From positions 2,111,001-2,175,000 of the forward strand of contig CP027241.1 of the NCBI GenBank assembly GCA_002999035.1: a stretch of DNA of 64,000 nt, written 5' to 3'. The number at the start of each line of letters is the position of its first letter. Within the stretch, counting starts at the first letter, position 1. The position numbers and the translations under genes were made by a program. This stretch comes from Lachnospiraceae bacterium oral taxon 500. Its GTDB lineage: Bacteria > Bacillota > Clostridia > Lachnospirales > Vallitaleaceae. This document shows positions 1 through 9,410 of the stretch, one piece after another. The notes below the pieces were generated by a model, which was not told the origin of the DNA, searched no databases, and saw only the letters and a program-made list of their open reading frames with translations.

Positions 1-15
1 GGTATAAGACTGCTG

Positions 16-1026
16 TTGGAGAAGTCGAAGGAAGCGAAACTGTTTGGAGTGATGGCGATAATTTTGGGCTTAGGGGATTCGTTTCACTTACTTACAAGAG
101 TTATATCACATCTGAGCTATGGGGGCTTTGAAGCTAACGCTCCCGCTCTTTCGTGGGGCAAGTTTATAACCAGTATAACCATGACAATTTTTTATGTTTT
201 GTTCTACTACTATTACAGAAGTCAAAGCCAGGATGACAGCACATTGAAAAGGAACATCATATATGCTTTGGCATTGATTAGAATTGTGTTAACGGTTCTT
301 CCGCAAAATAACTGGGGTACGATGTCTGAAAATTATATGTTCGGGATATACAGAAACATTCCCTTTGCGATAATGGGAGCCTTGTTGATTTATTGGTCTT
401 ACAAGGAAAGGGCCAAACCCGGGCTGAAAAATATGAGCTTATATATTTTGCTGAGCTTTGCATTTTATGTTTCGGTGGTGCTTTGGGCGGATAAATATCC
501 TATGATAGGGGCTCTTATGATGCCGAAAACTATGGCATATTTAATCATCGTTGTTTTGGGATATCGCCATTTCATCACCGGATTTGAAAAGAAAAACATA
601 TTAGGGTTATCCTACACATCCTTAATTATGGGATTGATCGGCGGTGTTTTTTACAGAGAATTCACAAAGTTTTATGGCTATCAAGCCGAAAATCATCTTT
701 CAAAGCTGCATGTCCATGTTTTAGTCCTTGGATTTTTATTAATGTTGATCCTTTATATGATATCTAAAGAATATGAGGCTAAGAGAATGGTATCTCTGAA
801 AAAACCGATTTATGTGTTTATGTCAGGATTTACCTTTACCATAGTAAATATGACGCTCTTAGGAATTTATGAGGTCGTTAGTGAAGGAAAAGATATAGTA
901 AGCAAACCTGCTCTGGAAGGGCTTTCCGGCCTTGGACATATTGTTTTGGCAATAGGGCTTGTCCAGATAGTTCTAAAAGTTTTTCAACATGAAACGGTTA
1001 GCGGTTTTAAGCAGACAGAAGCATAA
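16..1026 (+). CDS. DUF2871-like polytopic membrane protein, possibly 5'-incomplete
   Basis: A 336-residue protein with about nine hydrophobic segments. The C-terminal half (from GGVFYREFTKFYGY through HLSKLHVHVLVLGF) resembles the DUF2871 family of uncharacterised integral membrane proteins. An internal segment with GDSFHLL precedes it, so the protein looks like two fused membrane modules. The first in-frame start is TTG at 16, but the frame stays open to the window edge, so the true start may lie outside. No catalytic motif is visible and no function is assigned. A hairpin and T-run follow 40-80 bases after the stop. Confidence 0.6.
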   Translation: MEKSKEAKLFGVMAIILGLGDSFHLLTRVISHLSYGGFEANAPALSWGKFITSITMTIFYVLFYYYYRSQSQDDSTLKRNIIYALALIRIVLTVLPQNNWGTMSENYMFGIYRNIPFAIMGALLIYWSYKERAKPGLKNMSLYILLSFAFYVSVVLWADKYPMIGALMMPKTMAYLIIVVLGYRHFITGFEKKNILGLSYTSLIMGLIGGVFYREFTKFYGYQAENHLSKLHVHVLVLGFLLMLILYMISKEYEAKRMVSLKKPIYVFMSGFTFTIVNMTLLGIYEVVSEGKDIVSKPALEGLSGLGHIVLAIGLVQIVLKVFQHETVSGFKQTEA

Positions 1027-1064
1027 TAAGTGTTTGCTGATTAAATAATTTCAAAGCGATTTAT

Positions 1065-1108
1065 GCCCTTGTTTCCCTTCCTTTCGGGTTCGGAATGAGG
1101 GCTTTTTT
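1065..1108 (+). terminator. Rho-independent terminator after the DUF2871-like gene
   Basis: GCCCTT at 1065 can pair with GAGGGC at 1097-1102, with an inner CCC/GGG pairing, followed by six Ts at 1103-1108. It sits 40 bases after the stop codon. Confidence 0.55.
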
Positions 1109-1228
1109 ACATGCTTTTGCAGCAAAAACCTTCGCCTGTATCGGGGAGCCAAAAGATTTAGCTACAAGTAAAAAACTTTCTGTGGTATAATATACGCGAA
1201 TATACTGTGAGTGCAGCTTCCTGCGAAA

Positions 1229-1568
1229 ACAGGCGTAAAACGCTTGCGTTTTAAAGCCCGCTTTCGCAGGAAGCTATATGAGCGGTAACGCGAATCGAAA
1301 AATGGTTTCATTTTTCGATTGCCCTGACAGCTTAATGGTGGAGTATATGCGAATCGTTTCCTGAGAAACAGGCGTAAAACGCTTGCGTTTTAAAGCCCGC
1401 TTTCGCAGGAAGCTATATGAGCGGTAACGCGAATCGAAAAATGGTTTCATTTTTCGATTGCCCTGACAGCTTAATGGTGGAGTATATGCGAATCGTTTCC
1501 GGAGGAACAGGCGTAAAACGCTTGCGTTTTAAAGCCTGCTTTCGCAGGAAGCTATATGAGCGGTAACG
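1229..1568. repeat. 139-bp tandem repeat, about 2.4 copies, with nested inverted repeats
   Basis: Units begin at 1229, 1368 and 1507. The first two are full length and nearly identical; the third stops at about 1568, just before the ribosome binding site of the next gene. Each unit carries two dyads: AAAACGCTTGCGTTTT, and AATCGAAAAATG paired with CATTTTTCGATT. The array is framed by GCTTCCTGCGAAA (1215-1227), which pairs with TTTCGCAGGAAGC in each unit. The region is not convincingly coding. It could be a structured RNA leader or a mobile intergenic repeat. Confidence 0.9.
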
Positions 1569-1607
1569 AAGGAGAGCCGCAAGAGAGCCGCATGTGGAGG
1601 ATGATTT

Positions 1608-1970
1608 ATGAATGAGGAAAGGATAGAAAAGAATCGAAGGGATGAAATACAGCTCGTCTCCCGGATGATTGAACTTTATTGTCGTAAAAAACACAAAAAC
1701 TTATATAATACCACGGTATGCGATGATTGTAAAAAATTGCTGGAGTATGCTTGTTCAAGAAGTGAACGCTGTCCGTTTATGGAAAATAAGACGTTTTGCA
1801 GCAACTGTAAGGTTCACTGCTATTCCCCGACAATGCGAAAGAAGATAAAGGAGGTGATGCGTTATAGCGCTTCAAGAATGCTCCTGTATCATCCGGTTAT
1901 GTGCATCCGGCATGCAGTGGTAAGTTTAAAAGGAAAATTTAAAAGGGAAAGTAAGATGCGGAAACGATAG
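1608..1970 (+). CDS. YgbA-family cysteine-rich protein (nitrous oxide-stimulated promoter family)
   Basis: A 120-residue basic protein matching the YgbA_NO family. Conserved features are a MIELYCRKKH segment, paired cysteines CDDCKKLLEYA and RCPF, then CSNCKVHCYSPTMRKK and MRYSASRM. Cysteines near residues 38, 41, 48, 54, 63, 66 and 70 could bind metal or sense nitrosative stress; the biochemical role is not known to me. In enterobacteria the family is named for a promoter responsive to nitric/nitrous oxide. The start is well supported by GGAGG at 1596-1600. The upstream 139-bp repeat array ends 40 bases before this start. Confidence 0.8.
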   Translation: MNEERIEKNRRDEIQLVSRMIELYCRKKHKNLYNTTVCDDCKKLLEYACSRSERCPFMENKTFCSNCKVHCYSPTMRKKIKEVMRYSASRMLLYHPVMCIRHAVVSLKGKFKRESKMRKR

Positions 1971-2047
1971 GCAAATTGATACGCCAATTCCTTTCGGAAA
2001 AGCAAATGATACCAGAGAATGATAAAAGGGTACGAGGAGTAAATGAT

Positions 2048-2635
2048 ATGAAGATAAGCAGCGAGTTAAAAAAGATAGAAAAGTATATATGTGAAAATTT
2101 TGAAGATTGGGATTTGGATGATCCGGTGGAGGAAGAATATCTTGATGATTATCAGGAAATAGCGGGAGCCTCTGAGGAAGATATGGCATCATTTGAGGAG
2201 AAATTTGGTATCATTTTGCCTGATGAGGTAAAAGAGCTTTACAGGTATAAAAATGGAAGTAAATATCTAAGTATATTGCCATGTGTTATTGATGAAAGAG
2301 AGATGGCATTTTGCTTAATGAGTTTAACGGAGATGGAAAACAAAAAGAATTATTTTCAAAACAGGGATGCCCTCTTAACAGAGTTTACTGAGTATTTTAC
2401 AAGTGAAGACCTTGATAAAATGCGAAACAGCAAGATAAAGCCTTATCTCTTTAATAAAAAATGGATACCTTTTGCCCGGTATTGCGATAGCTGTTATCTG
2501 ATACTTGACTTTGATCCGGATAAAGAGGGAAAAGAAGGTCAAATTATTTGCTATATCCATGATCCGGATGAAGTTATCTATGTTGCAGAGGGGATTACGG
2601 AATTGATTTCTAAAATTATGGAAGAGATTAATTGA
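2048..2635 (+). CDS. SMI1/KNR4 (SUKH)-like protein
   Basis: A 195-residue acidic soluble protein. The core ASEEDMASFEEKFGIILPDE followed by VKELYRYKNGSK, and later WIPFARYCDSCYLILDFDPD, fit the SMI1/KNR4 (SUKH) fold. That fold is common in immunity proteins against contact-dependent or polymorphic toxins and in housekeeping regulators. I place the start at ATG 2048 because GAGGAG lies at 2034-2039. An upstream in-frame TTG at 1976 has no ribosome binding site. No toxin partner is visible next door, so an immunity role is only a possibility. Confidence 0.7.
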   Translation: MKISSELKKIEKYICENFEDWDLDDPVEEEYLDDYQEIAGASEEDMASFEEKFGIILPDEVKELYRYKNGSKYLSILPCVIDEREMAFCLMSLTEMENKKNYFQNRDALLTEFTEYFTSEDLDKMRNSKIKPYLFNKKWIPFARYCDSCYLILDFDPDKEGKEGQIICYIHDPDEVIYVAEGITELISKIMEEIN

Positions 2636-2765
2636 TATGACAAATTTTTAAGAGGAATCATTATGAATGGGCAAATGTTTCCAGTGGGAGAGTGACGGAA
2701 AGCTTAGATGAGTTGTTTTGTTTAAGACAGGAGCAGCGAAAACGATTCAAAAGGAGGTGGGACAA

Positions 2766-3980
2766 ATGTTACAACTGAAAGCATTATCAGGGGTGATACT
2801 GTCGCTATTATTCACTCTGTTTTTAACCAATGCTGTATTGGCAGACCTTCAGCACATCATCCAAAATATGCCCCCCTTTATCGATGTGGATAGGGCGGCT
2901 TGGTATTATGCGGATGTACAGATTGCTTATCAGAGCAAATTAATCAACGGCAAGACAGATACTTTATTTGCGCCCGAAGATGATATGACAGTTGTGGAAG
3001 CCGTTAAACTTGCGGCGTGTATGCACCAGCTAAAAAAAGAAGGTGCGGTCAGTTTATCGGCGGGAGCCGATATTTGGTATCAGCCCTATGTGGACTACGC
3101 TAAGGATAAGGGCATCATAGCTTCCGATCTTAATTGGGGTCAAAAAATCACTAGGGCAGGCTATATGCAAATCTTTGCCCGGCTTATTACGGATGACGAG
3201 ACGAAGCTGAATGATGTACCGGATGACTTCATACCCGATGTCAAGATGACCCACCCGGATGCAGATGCTATTTACAAGCTCTATAGGGCGGGCATTGCCC
3301 AAGGGGTAGATGCCGACAGAAACTGTCAGCCATCCGCCTATATTAAGAGAAGTGAGATTGCGGCCATCCTCACCAGAATGGTAAAGGAGAGTTCAAGGAT
3401 AGTATTTATGCCGGGGCAGAACTTAATGATCAGAGTGCAGCCCCAAGACGCTGAGGATAGGTTGGGCAATAGGGTAAGTCTCGAAGTTATAGTTAGTGGC
3501 GGCAAGGAACCTCTAAGCTACCAATGGGAATATTTTGATGAAGCGGATAGAGTATTTAAGAAAAGCGTATCCGAAGGCAATACCAGCAATCAACTGAAAG
3601 TTCTGGTAGAAGATAGAGTCTGCGAATACCGCTGCATAATTCGAGATGCGGCCGGCAAACAGATTATAAGCAATACGGTGAAAGTAGAAAGATACATTTC
3701 TGAGAAACTAACGATAACAAAGCAGCCGGAGCCCCAAAAGGGAAATATCGGGAAAATTGTGAAGCTAAAAGTCGAAGTGAGCGGAGCGAAGGCCCCCGTC
3801 ACTTATCAATGGGAGTATTCTGAAAATTCGGATGGACCTTTTTATAAAAGTGAAGCGATAGGCAATCATACGAAAGAGCTGACCGTAGCCATAGAGAATA
3901 CAGCCTACTATTATCGCTGCTATATCAAAGACAAAGAAGAAAAATCCATCCATAGCGCCGCCGTCCTTGTGGCAAAGTAG
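2766..3980 (+). CDS. Secreted protein with S-layer-homology-like and two Ig-like repeats
   Basis: 404 residues. The N-terminus is a signal peptide with a hydrophobic core and an AVLA-D cleavage site around residue 26. Residues 35-205 contain three SLH-like segments (PFIDVDRAAWYYADVQIAY, IWYQPYVDYAKDKGII, AIYKLYRAGIAQG), which suggest binding to a cell-wall polymer. Residues about 222-308 and 315-404 are two homologous Ig-like repeats sharing YQWEY and a YxCxI core with paired cysteines. The start at 2766 is chosen from AGGAGG at 2752-2757; the longer TTG reading at 2718 lacks a site. A cell-surface adhesion role is inferred. Confidence 0.75.
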   Translation: MLQLKALSGVILSLLFTLFLTNAVLADLQHIIQNMPPFIDVDRAAWYYADVQIAYQSKLINGKTDTLFAPEDDMTVVEAVKLAACMHQLKKEGAVSLSAGADIWYQPYVDYAKDKGIIASDLNWGQKITRAGYMQIFARLITDDETKLNDVPDDFIPDVKMTHPDADAIYKLYRAGIAQGVDADRNCQPSAYIKRSEIAAILTRMVKESSRIVFMPGQNLMIRVQPQDAEDRLGNRVSLEVIVSGGKEPLSYQWEYFDEADRVFKKSVSEGNTSNQLKVLVEDRVCEYRCIIRDAAGKQIISNTVKVERYISEKLTITKQPEPQKGNIGKIVKLKVEVSGAKAPVTYQWEYSENSDGPFYKSEAIGNHTKELTVAIENTAYYYRCYIKDKEEKSIHSAAVLVAK

Positions 3981-4232
3981 GACGAAGGGGATGAAGATGA
4001 AAGTGTAAATAAGCGTTTGTTGATGAATGATTGCAGCTTAGGCTTACTAATTTTCCTTCTTTGTTTTTTTATATTCATTTTAGATACCTCTTGTGTTTTT
4101 AGATTTTGCCAACTGTCAGGTCAGTAATAATCTAAAGTTACTTGAGGTATTTTCTTTGTTAATTTCCGACCATATTTTATAAACAGAGAAGGGACATTTT
4201 CTACCGGGAATAAAAAAATATTTTTTGTCCCA

Positions 4233-4266
4233 AAATGTATACATTTGTCCTAATGTGTGATATAAT
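4233..4266 (+). promoter_or_regulatory. Candidate promoter/operator of the ATPase-protease pair
   Basis: A perfect 14-bp palindrome AAATGTATACATTT lies at 4233-4246, and TATAAT follows at 4261-4266. The palindrome covers the place where a -35 box would be, and no consensus -35 exists there. TTGTCC with a following AATGT occurs twice, about 20 bases apart (4225 and 4245), roughly two helical turns. This layout suggests a regulator site, either repressor or activator. The remainder of the 390-base gap from 3981 is A+T-rich with nothing else recognised. Confidence 0.5.
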
Positions 4267-4373
4267 GATTATCAAAAATAGAAATGGAATAAGCCAAACA
4301 GATATAAGATTATAATTGCCGAAAAACTTTCGATACATACCCAAAAATAAAGTAGTAAACAGGAGGAGTCGCC

Positions 4374-5438
4374 ATGAAGAAACAAAATGTGCTCAATTTA
4401 ATAAAGTTTCATGTAGAGAGAAATGAAACAGCCTTTCGCAATGAAGCCATTCAGATCGCAAGGTATTTTGATAGCATTGGGGATAGTGAATTAGCAGAGT
4501 ACATTATGGGATTAATTTCAGAAGCTAATTTATATATTCCGCAAAGTAGTGATTTTGAAAGTGAATTTTTAAAGCAAATGGATATCAGAGAAATGAATCC
4601 TTTAAATCTTCCTGTAGAGATTACAGATGATATTAAAGGGATTATCAATGCAGTCAACCATAATGTAGGTATCAATAAGTTCCTATTTGAAGGGCTTCCG
4701 GGGAGTGGAAAAACGGAAGCGGCTAAGCACATAGCAAGATTGCTGGACAGGTCGCTTTTTTATGTTGATTTTGAGAATTTGATTGATAGTAAGCTGGGAC
4801 AAACCAATAAGAATATTACAAATGTTTTTCAGGAAATCAATATGCTTCCTTATTCCAATCGGGTGGTAATATTGTTTGATGAGATTGATGTGATTGCTCT
4901 GGATAGGATTAATTCTAATGATGTTCGGGAAATGGGGAGAGTGACATCTACTATTTTAAGAGAACTGGACAGATTGACGGACTTAAATAAAGAAATTGTA
5001 ATTATTGCAACAACCAATCTATTTTCAAATTTTGATAAGGCATTAATTAGGAGGTTTGATGCGGTTATTAGCTTTAATCGTTACAGTACGGATGATTTGA
5101 TTACCGTTGCAGAACATTATTTGTCTTCTTTTATAAAGAAATTTAAGGGCATTTCCAAAGATAGCAGATTATTTAAAAAAATTCTCAAATCAGCGGATAA
5201 ATTGCCTTATCCGGGAGAGTTGAAAAATATTATTAAAACTTCCTTGGCATTTAGTGATACTCATTTGGAGCATGATTATTTAAGACGGCTTTATAACAGT
5301 CTGGTTGGAAATCTGGAACAAACAAGTATCAGTGAGCTATATGAGAAAGGTTTTACAGTTAGGGAAATAGAAAAACTAAAAGGAGAATCTAAAAGCACGA
5401 TTTCCAGAAAACTGAACAAGGAGGATGTGAATGAATAA
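4374..5438 (+). CDS. AAA+ ATPase paired with subtilisin-like protease
   Basis: 354 residues with an intact AAA+ core: Walker A GLPGSGKT at 107-114, Walker B VVILFDEID with D169 and E170, sensor-1 asparagine in IATTN (N215), and an arginine pair R226/R227 in the arginine-finger position. The helical N-terminal 95 residues are not recognised. The C-terminal tail (GFTVREIEKLKGESKSTISR) looks like a helix-turn-helix. Its stop overlaps the protease start by 8 bases, so the two are translationally coupled. Such AAA+/S8 pairs recur in bacterial accessory loci. A role in protease activation or substrate delivery, possibly in phage defence, is inferred. Confidence 0.8.
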   Translation: MKKQNVLNLIKFHVERNETAFRNEAIQIARYFDSIGDSELAEYIMGLISEANLYIPQSSDFESEFLKQMDIREMNPLNLPVEITDDIKGIINAVNHNVGINKFLFEGLPGSGKTEAAKHIARLLDRSLFYVDFENLIDSKLGQTNKNITNVFQEINMLPYSNRVVILFDEIDVIALDRINSNDVREMGRVTSTILRELDRLTDLNKEIVIIATTNLFSNFDKALIRRFDAVISFNRYSTDDLITVAEHYLSSFIKKFKGISKDSRLFKKILKSADKLPYPGELKNIIKTSLAFSDTHLEHDYLRRLYNSLVGNLEQTSISELYEKGFTVREIEKLKGESKSTISRKLNKEDVNE

Positions 5439-7665
5439 TGTATTGGAGCTTAAGGGAAAACGGTTCATTCAAGCTAACAAAGATGGAAGTGGAGGTGGGC
5501 CGGCAATCAATGGCAAGGTAATCGTATCAGAAGAAAAGATGATTCAGTTAGCAAATAAACTCCATCAAATCAAAATGTTTTGGAAAACACAGAAAAGACC
5601 ATTTCCGGGACTTTTAATTAGCGTTCATTATAATAAAATTGCGGCCAAGAGCAATCGAATCAGTGGACTGTTTAAGGGAAAAGATTCCAATTTTTTAGTG
5701 GTTGGTGTCAAATTTAATAAAGAAAAAACGAGGCATATTATTACATATTACTTAGAAGAAAAAGACATAGATAAAAGTATTCAACTGTTATTAGAAGCAA
5801 GAGAAGTGATGAGCAAGCATTTCTCAAAAGGGATACAGAAAGCAATCTTTGATAATAAAAAACAGATGGCTGCCGTTCCCTATAATAATTTTTCAATCAA
5901 TAAATCGAATTTTAAGCAGGTGGTAGCAGATGTTTCGTATATTGATGATTTTGCAATAGAAGAACCGGAACTTGTAAAAAAACAAAGCATTATCACTTTA
6001 TATAATGTGGGGATAGATACGAAAAGTCTTTTAAGGGAAATAGGAATTGATATTTTATCCAGTAGAATTTTGGATAACCAAACTATTTTCTTAGATGAAA
6101 ATCAATTGGAAATTTTATTTGAGAAAATGCCATATTTGGTTTCAATGGCAACGGTTGATTTATCGGAATTATCTCCCGAAGATTTCATCAAAGAAAAGCA
6201 ACAAGATTTACGCTATATTCCGAGTCCTACGATAGAGCCGACCATTGGGGTAATTGATACTCTGTTTGATAAGACAGTCTATTTTCGTGAATGGGTGGAT
6301 GCTTATGATATGATTGATGAAAATATTCCAACAAATTCAAAGGATTATCGACATGGAACGGCAGTATCTTCCTTGATTGTTGATGGGCCAAAGTTGAATC
6401 CGTGGTTAGAGGATGGATGTGGCAGGTTTCGGGTTCGTCATTTTGGAGTAGCTACGGGAGGACAATTTTCATCTTTTTCGATTATAAAAAAAATAAAAGA
6501 GATTATCATGAAAAATAGAGATATCAAGGTTTGGAACATTTCTATGGGCAGTAATCAGGAGATCAATGATAATTTCATATCAGCCGAAGCGGCTGTATTG
6601 GATCAAATCCAATATGAAAATGATGTGATTTTTGTAATTGCAGGCACTAATAAACCAAATGAGAGTATAGAAAAAATTGGTTCACCGGCAGATTCCATCA
6701 ATGGCTTGGTAGTAAATGCAGTGACTAAGCAAGGACTATCCACCAAGTATACAAGAAAAGGTCTTGCTTTATCTTTTTTTGCAAAGCCGGATGTCAGCTA
6801 TTATGGCGGCAGTGAGGAGCAATATATAAGAGTATGTGAACCATTAGGCGCGGCGTATGTAGCAGGAACTTCTTTTGCTGCCCCTTGGATTGCCCGTAAG
6901 CTATCCTATCTTATAGATATACTGGGATTTAGTAAGGAAGTGGCAAAGGCGTTGATTATTGATGCAGCTAGAGGATGGAAAGAAAATCCGACCCCAGAGG
7001 AAGTGGCTGTTTATGGGCATGGGATAGTGCCGACTAGAATAGCAGACATTGTACAAAGCCAAGAGGATGAAATAAAGTTTATTGTGTCCGATATTAGTGA
7101 AAAATGGAATACTTATAATTATTATTTTCCGGTTCCATTAAAGGAGGAGAAATATCCTTATATTGCCAGAGCAACTATGTGCTATTTTCCAATGTGTAAT
7201 CGTTCGCAAGGAGTTGATTATACGAATACAGAATTAAATTTACATTTTGGCAGAATTAATAACAAAGGAAAGTTAAAAGATATTGTCGGGGATAAACAAA
7301 ACCAAGAAAACATAGCAGGGGAGGAGATAAGCTATATTCTGGAAGAGGAAGCAAGGGAGCGATTTCGGAAATGGGATAATGTCAAGTATGTAGCCGAAGT
7401 GCCAAAAGAAAGTATGCGCCCCAAAAAATCATACACTAATAAAAACTGGGGCATGGAAATTAAAACAAGTAATCGTCTAAATCCCGAAGACGGTAAAGGG
7501 ATTCGCTTTGGTGTTATTGTCACGTTAAAAGAAATAGAGGGTGTCAACCGGATTGATGAGTTCATAAGAAACTGTACTCTAAATGGCTGGCTGGTAAACC
7601 AAATTGACATTCAAAGCAAGGTTGATATTCATAGGAAAGTGAATGAGGAGATAGAATTTAGGTAG
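5431..7665 (+). CDS. Subtilisin-family (S8) serine protease, cytoplasmic
   Basis: 744 residues, no signal peptide. The catalytic triad is complete: D276 in TIGVIDTLFD, H308 in YRHGTAV, S481 in AGTSFAAP, with oxyanion asparagine N407 in VIAGTNKPN. The protease domain spans about 265-540. An N-terminal region of some 260 residues and a C-terminal region of 200 residues are unassigned. The lack of a signal peptide and the coupling to an AAA+ ATPase point to an intracellular regulated protease rather than a secreted digestive enzyme. The N-terminal region could keep it inactive until triggered, which is inference. Confidence 0.85.
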   Translation: MNNVLELKGKRFIQANKDGSGGGPAINGKVIVSEEKMIQLANKLHQIKMFWKTQKRPFPGLLISVHYNKIAAKSNRISGLFKGKDSNFLVVGVKFNKEKTRHIITYYLEEKDIDKSIQLLLEAREVMSKHFSKGIQKAIFDNKKQMAAVPYNNFSINKSNFKQVVADVSYIDDFAIEEPELVKKQSIITLYNVGIDTKSLLREIGIDILSSRILDNQTIFLDENQLEILFEKMPYLVSMATVDLSELSPEDFIKEKQQDLRYIPSPTIEPTIGVIDTLFDKTVYFREWVDAYDMIDENIPTNSKDYRHGTAVSSLIVDGPKLNPWLEDGCGRFRVRHFGVATGGQFSSFSIIKKIKEIIMKNRDIKVWNISMGSNQEINDNFISAEAAVLDQIQYENDVIFVIAGTNKPNESIEKIGSPADSINGLVVNAVTKQGLSTKYTRKGLALSFFAKPDVSYYGGSEEQYIRVCEPLGAAYVAGTSFAAPWIARKLSYLIDILGFSKEVAKALIIDAARGWKENPTPEEVAVYGHGIVPTRIADIVQSQEDEIKFIVSDISEKWNTYNYYFPVPLKEEKYPYIARATMCYFPMCNRSQGVDYTNTELNLHFGRINNKGKLKDIVGDKQNQENIAGEEISYILEEEARERFRKWDNVKYVAEVPKESMRPKKSYTNKNWGMEIKTSNRLNPEDGKGIRFGVIVTLKEIEGVNRIDEFIRNCTLNGWLVNQIDIQSKVDIHRKVNEEIEFR

Positions 7666-7679
7666 GGGGAATATTATCT

Positions 7680-9410
7680 ATGGGAGGAGAAAAGTTGAAA
7701 TCTAAGATATTTTTGAAAAAAGTTAAACTTGAAAAATATAAATGCTTTGAAAATATGGAGATATCGTTTAAGGATTTAACGATTATTGTAGGGGAAAATA
7801 ATGCAGGGAAGTCATGTTTAGTTGAAGCATTGAGACTGATTGCTACTGCAGCACGGCAGTCAAAATCTAGAGAATTTAAACAAGCACCGGGGTGTCTTGA
7901 ATTACCATTAGCAATTAGAGGTTTTGTTATAAAAGTGGAGAAATTAAAAATCGATTTAGAAAAAGCGATATATTTTTACGGTGATGAAGCAGCAAAAATT
8001 ACAGCTGTTTTTTGCGATGATTGGAAAATAGAAATACATGTAACAAAAGAAGTAGCGTTTGCAGTTTTCTATGATTCCGATGGAATGAATATTAAGAAAA
8101 AGATCAAGCCAGATGTGTCGCATTTTAATAATATTGCTATTCTTCCACAGATTGGATTAATTAGAGATAATGAAAGACTCTTGAGTACTAAAACTGTTGA
8201 AGAAGATAAAGACACTTATCTAACTTCTTTACATTTTAGAAATGAAATTTTCCTGCACAAAGAAGAATTTTTTGAGGAGTTTAAAAAATTATCAGAAACT
8301 ACATGGTTTGGATTGGAGATAAATGAAGTTGAATATAATTATGGTACAAGTGAATATTTAGAGTTTTTTTTAAAAGACAATTCTTTTCCAGCAGAAATTG
8401 CAGACATGGGAAGTGGTATAAAGATGTGGTTACAGATAATGTGGTTTTTAGCTAGAACTAAAAATAATGATATTATTATATTAGATGAACCGGATGTGTA
8501 TATGCATGCAGATTTACAAAGAAAGCTATTAGACATTGTAAAGATGAGATATCCACAAGTCATTATTGCAACGCACTCCTTAGAAATAATAGGTAGAGTA
8601 GAACCAGAAAATATTGTATCGGTAAATAAAAAAGATAAACAGTTACGATATGCTACAGACTCAAGTGCAGTACAAAATATAGTTGATAATATTGGAGGTA
8701 TACATAATTTGTCACTAATTAGGCTTGGATTAGCAAGAAAATGCCTCTTTGTTGAGGGAAAAGATTTGCCATATTTAAATCGATTTAATGAGATTCTTTA
8801 TGGGAAAAAGATTGATCTACCAATTTTAGAATATGGTGGCTTTTCGAAACTATCAAATACATTTGGGGCGTCTAATTTATTGTTTTCGGAGAGCAAAGGG
8901 AATATTAAATGCTATGCACTTGCGGATAGAGATTATAGAACTGATGATATAGTTGATCAGCAAATAAAAGAAGCTACAAAACAACATTTAGAACTTCATA
9001 TTTGGGAGAAAAAAGAAATTGAAAACTATTTGATAGATACAAAAGTATTATATAGAATAGTTGAAAGGTATCAGGAAGAATCTTATGAAGATTTTTGTGG
9101 CCGGATTGAGGAGCTTGTTGAGGGGATGAAGGATTTAGTCATAGATGGATATGCGGATATGCTGCAGCAGAGAAACAGAGGTATGGAACTTTCTACCTGT
9201 AATATTAAGGCAAGAGAAATTATAAAGAATTGTTGGGGGACTCTGGAAAGTAAAATTTCTCTAGTAAATGGAAAAGATTTATTAGCTAAGATTAGAGAAT
9301 ATTGCCAAAGTAAGTATAAAGTTACTCTAACGGATAACTTAATACAAAAAAGTTTTACTATGGAGGATGTACCGATGGAAATAAAAACTGTGCTAGCAAA
9401 GGTGCAGTAG
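7680..9410 (+). CDS. OLD-family ATPase/TOPRIM nuclease
   Basis: 576 residues. The ABC-type ATPase half has Walker A GENNAGKS (38-45), a signature-like MGSGIKMW (243-250), Walker B IIILDEPD (D269, E270) and H-loop H299. The C-terminal half is a TOPRIM domain with E359 in LFVEGKD, D416 and D418 in ALADRDYR, then KKEIENYLID typical of OLD proteins. OLD nucleases act in phage exclusion, and GajA of Gabija is one. No UvrD-like GajB partner is present. It lies 14 bases after the protease gene. ATG 7680 and TTG 7695 (preceded by GGAGGAG) both have plausible ribosome binding sites. Confidence 0.85.
   Translation: MGGEKLKSKIFLKKVKLEKYKCFENMEISFKDLTIIVGENNAGKSCLVEALRLIATAARQSKSREFKQAPGCLELPLAIRGFVIKVEKLKIDLEKAIYFYGDEAAKITAVFCDDWKIEIHVTKEVAFAVFYDSDGMNIKKKIKPDVSHFNNIAILPQIGLIRDNERLLSTKTVEEDKDTYLTSLHFRNEIFLHKEEFFEEFKKLSETTWFGLEINEVEYNYGTSEYLEFFLKDNSFPAEIADMGSGIKMWLQIMWFLARTKNNDIIILDEPDVYMHADLQRKLLDIVKMRYPQVIIATHSLEIIGRVEPENIVSVNKKDKQLRYATDSSAVQNIVDNIGGIHNLSLIRLGLARKCLFVEGKDLPYLNRFNEILYGKKIDLPILEYGGFSKLSNTFGASNLLFSESKGNIKCYALADRDYRTDDIVDQQIKEATKQHLELHIWEKKEIENYLIDTKVLYRIVERYQEESYEDFCGRIEELVEGMKDLVIDGYADMLQQRNRGMELSTCNIKAREIIKNCWGTLESKISLVNGKDLLAKIREYCQSKYKVTLTDNLIQKSFTMEDVPMEIKTVLAKVQ

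Noticed and set aside
1229-1568. CRISPR array
   Set aside because: The units are 139 bp and repeat as wholes, with no short repeats separated by unique spacers.
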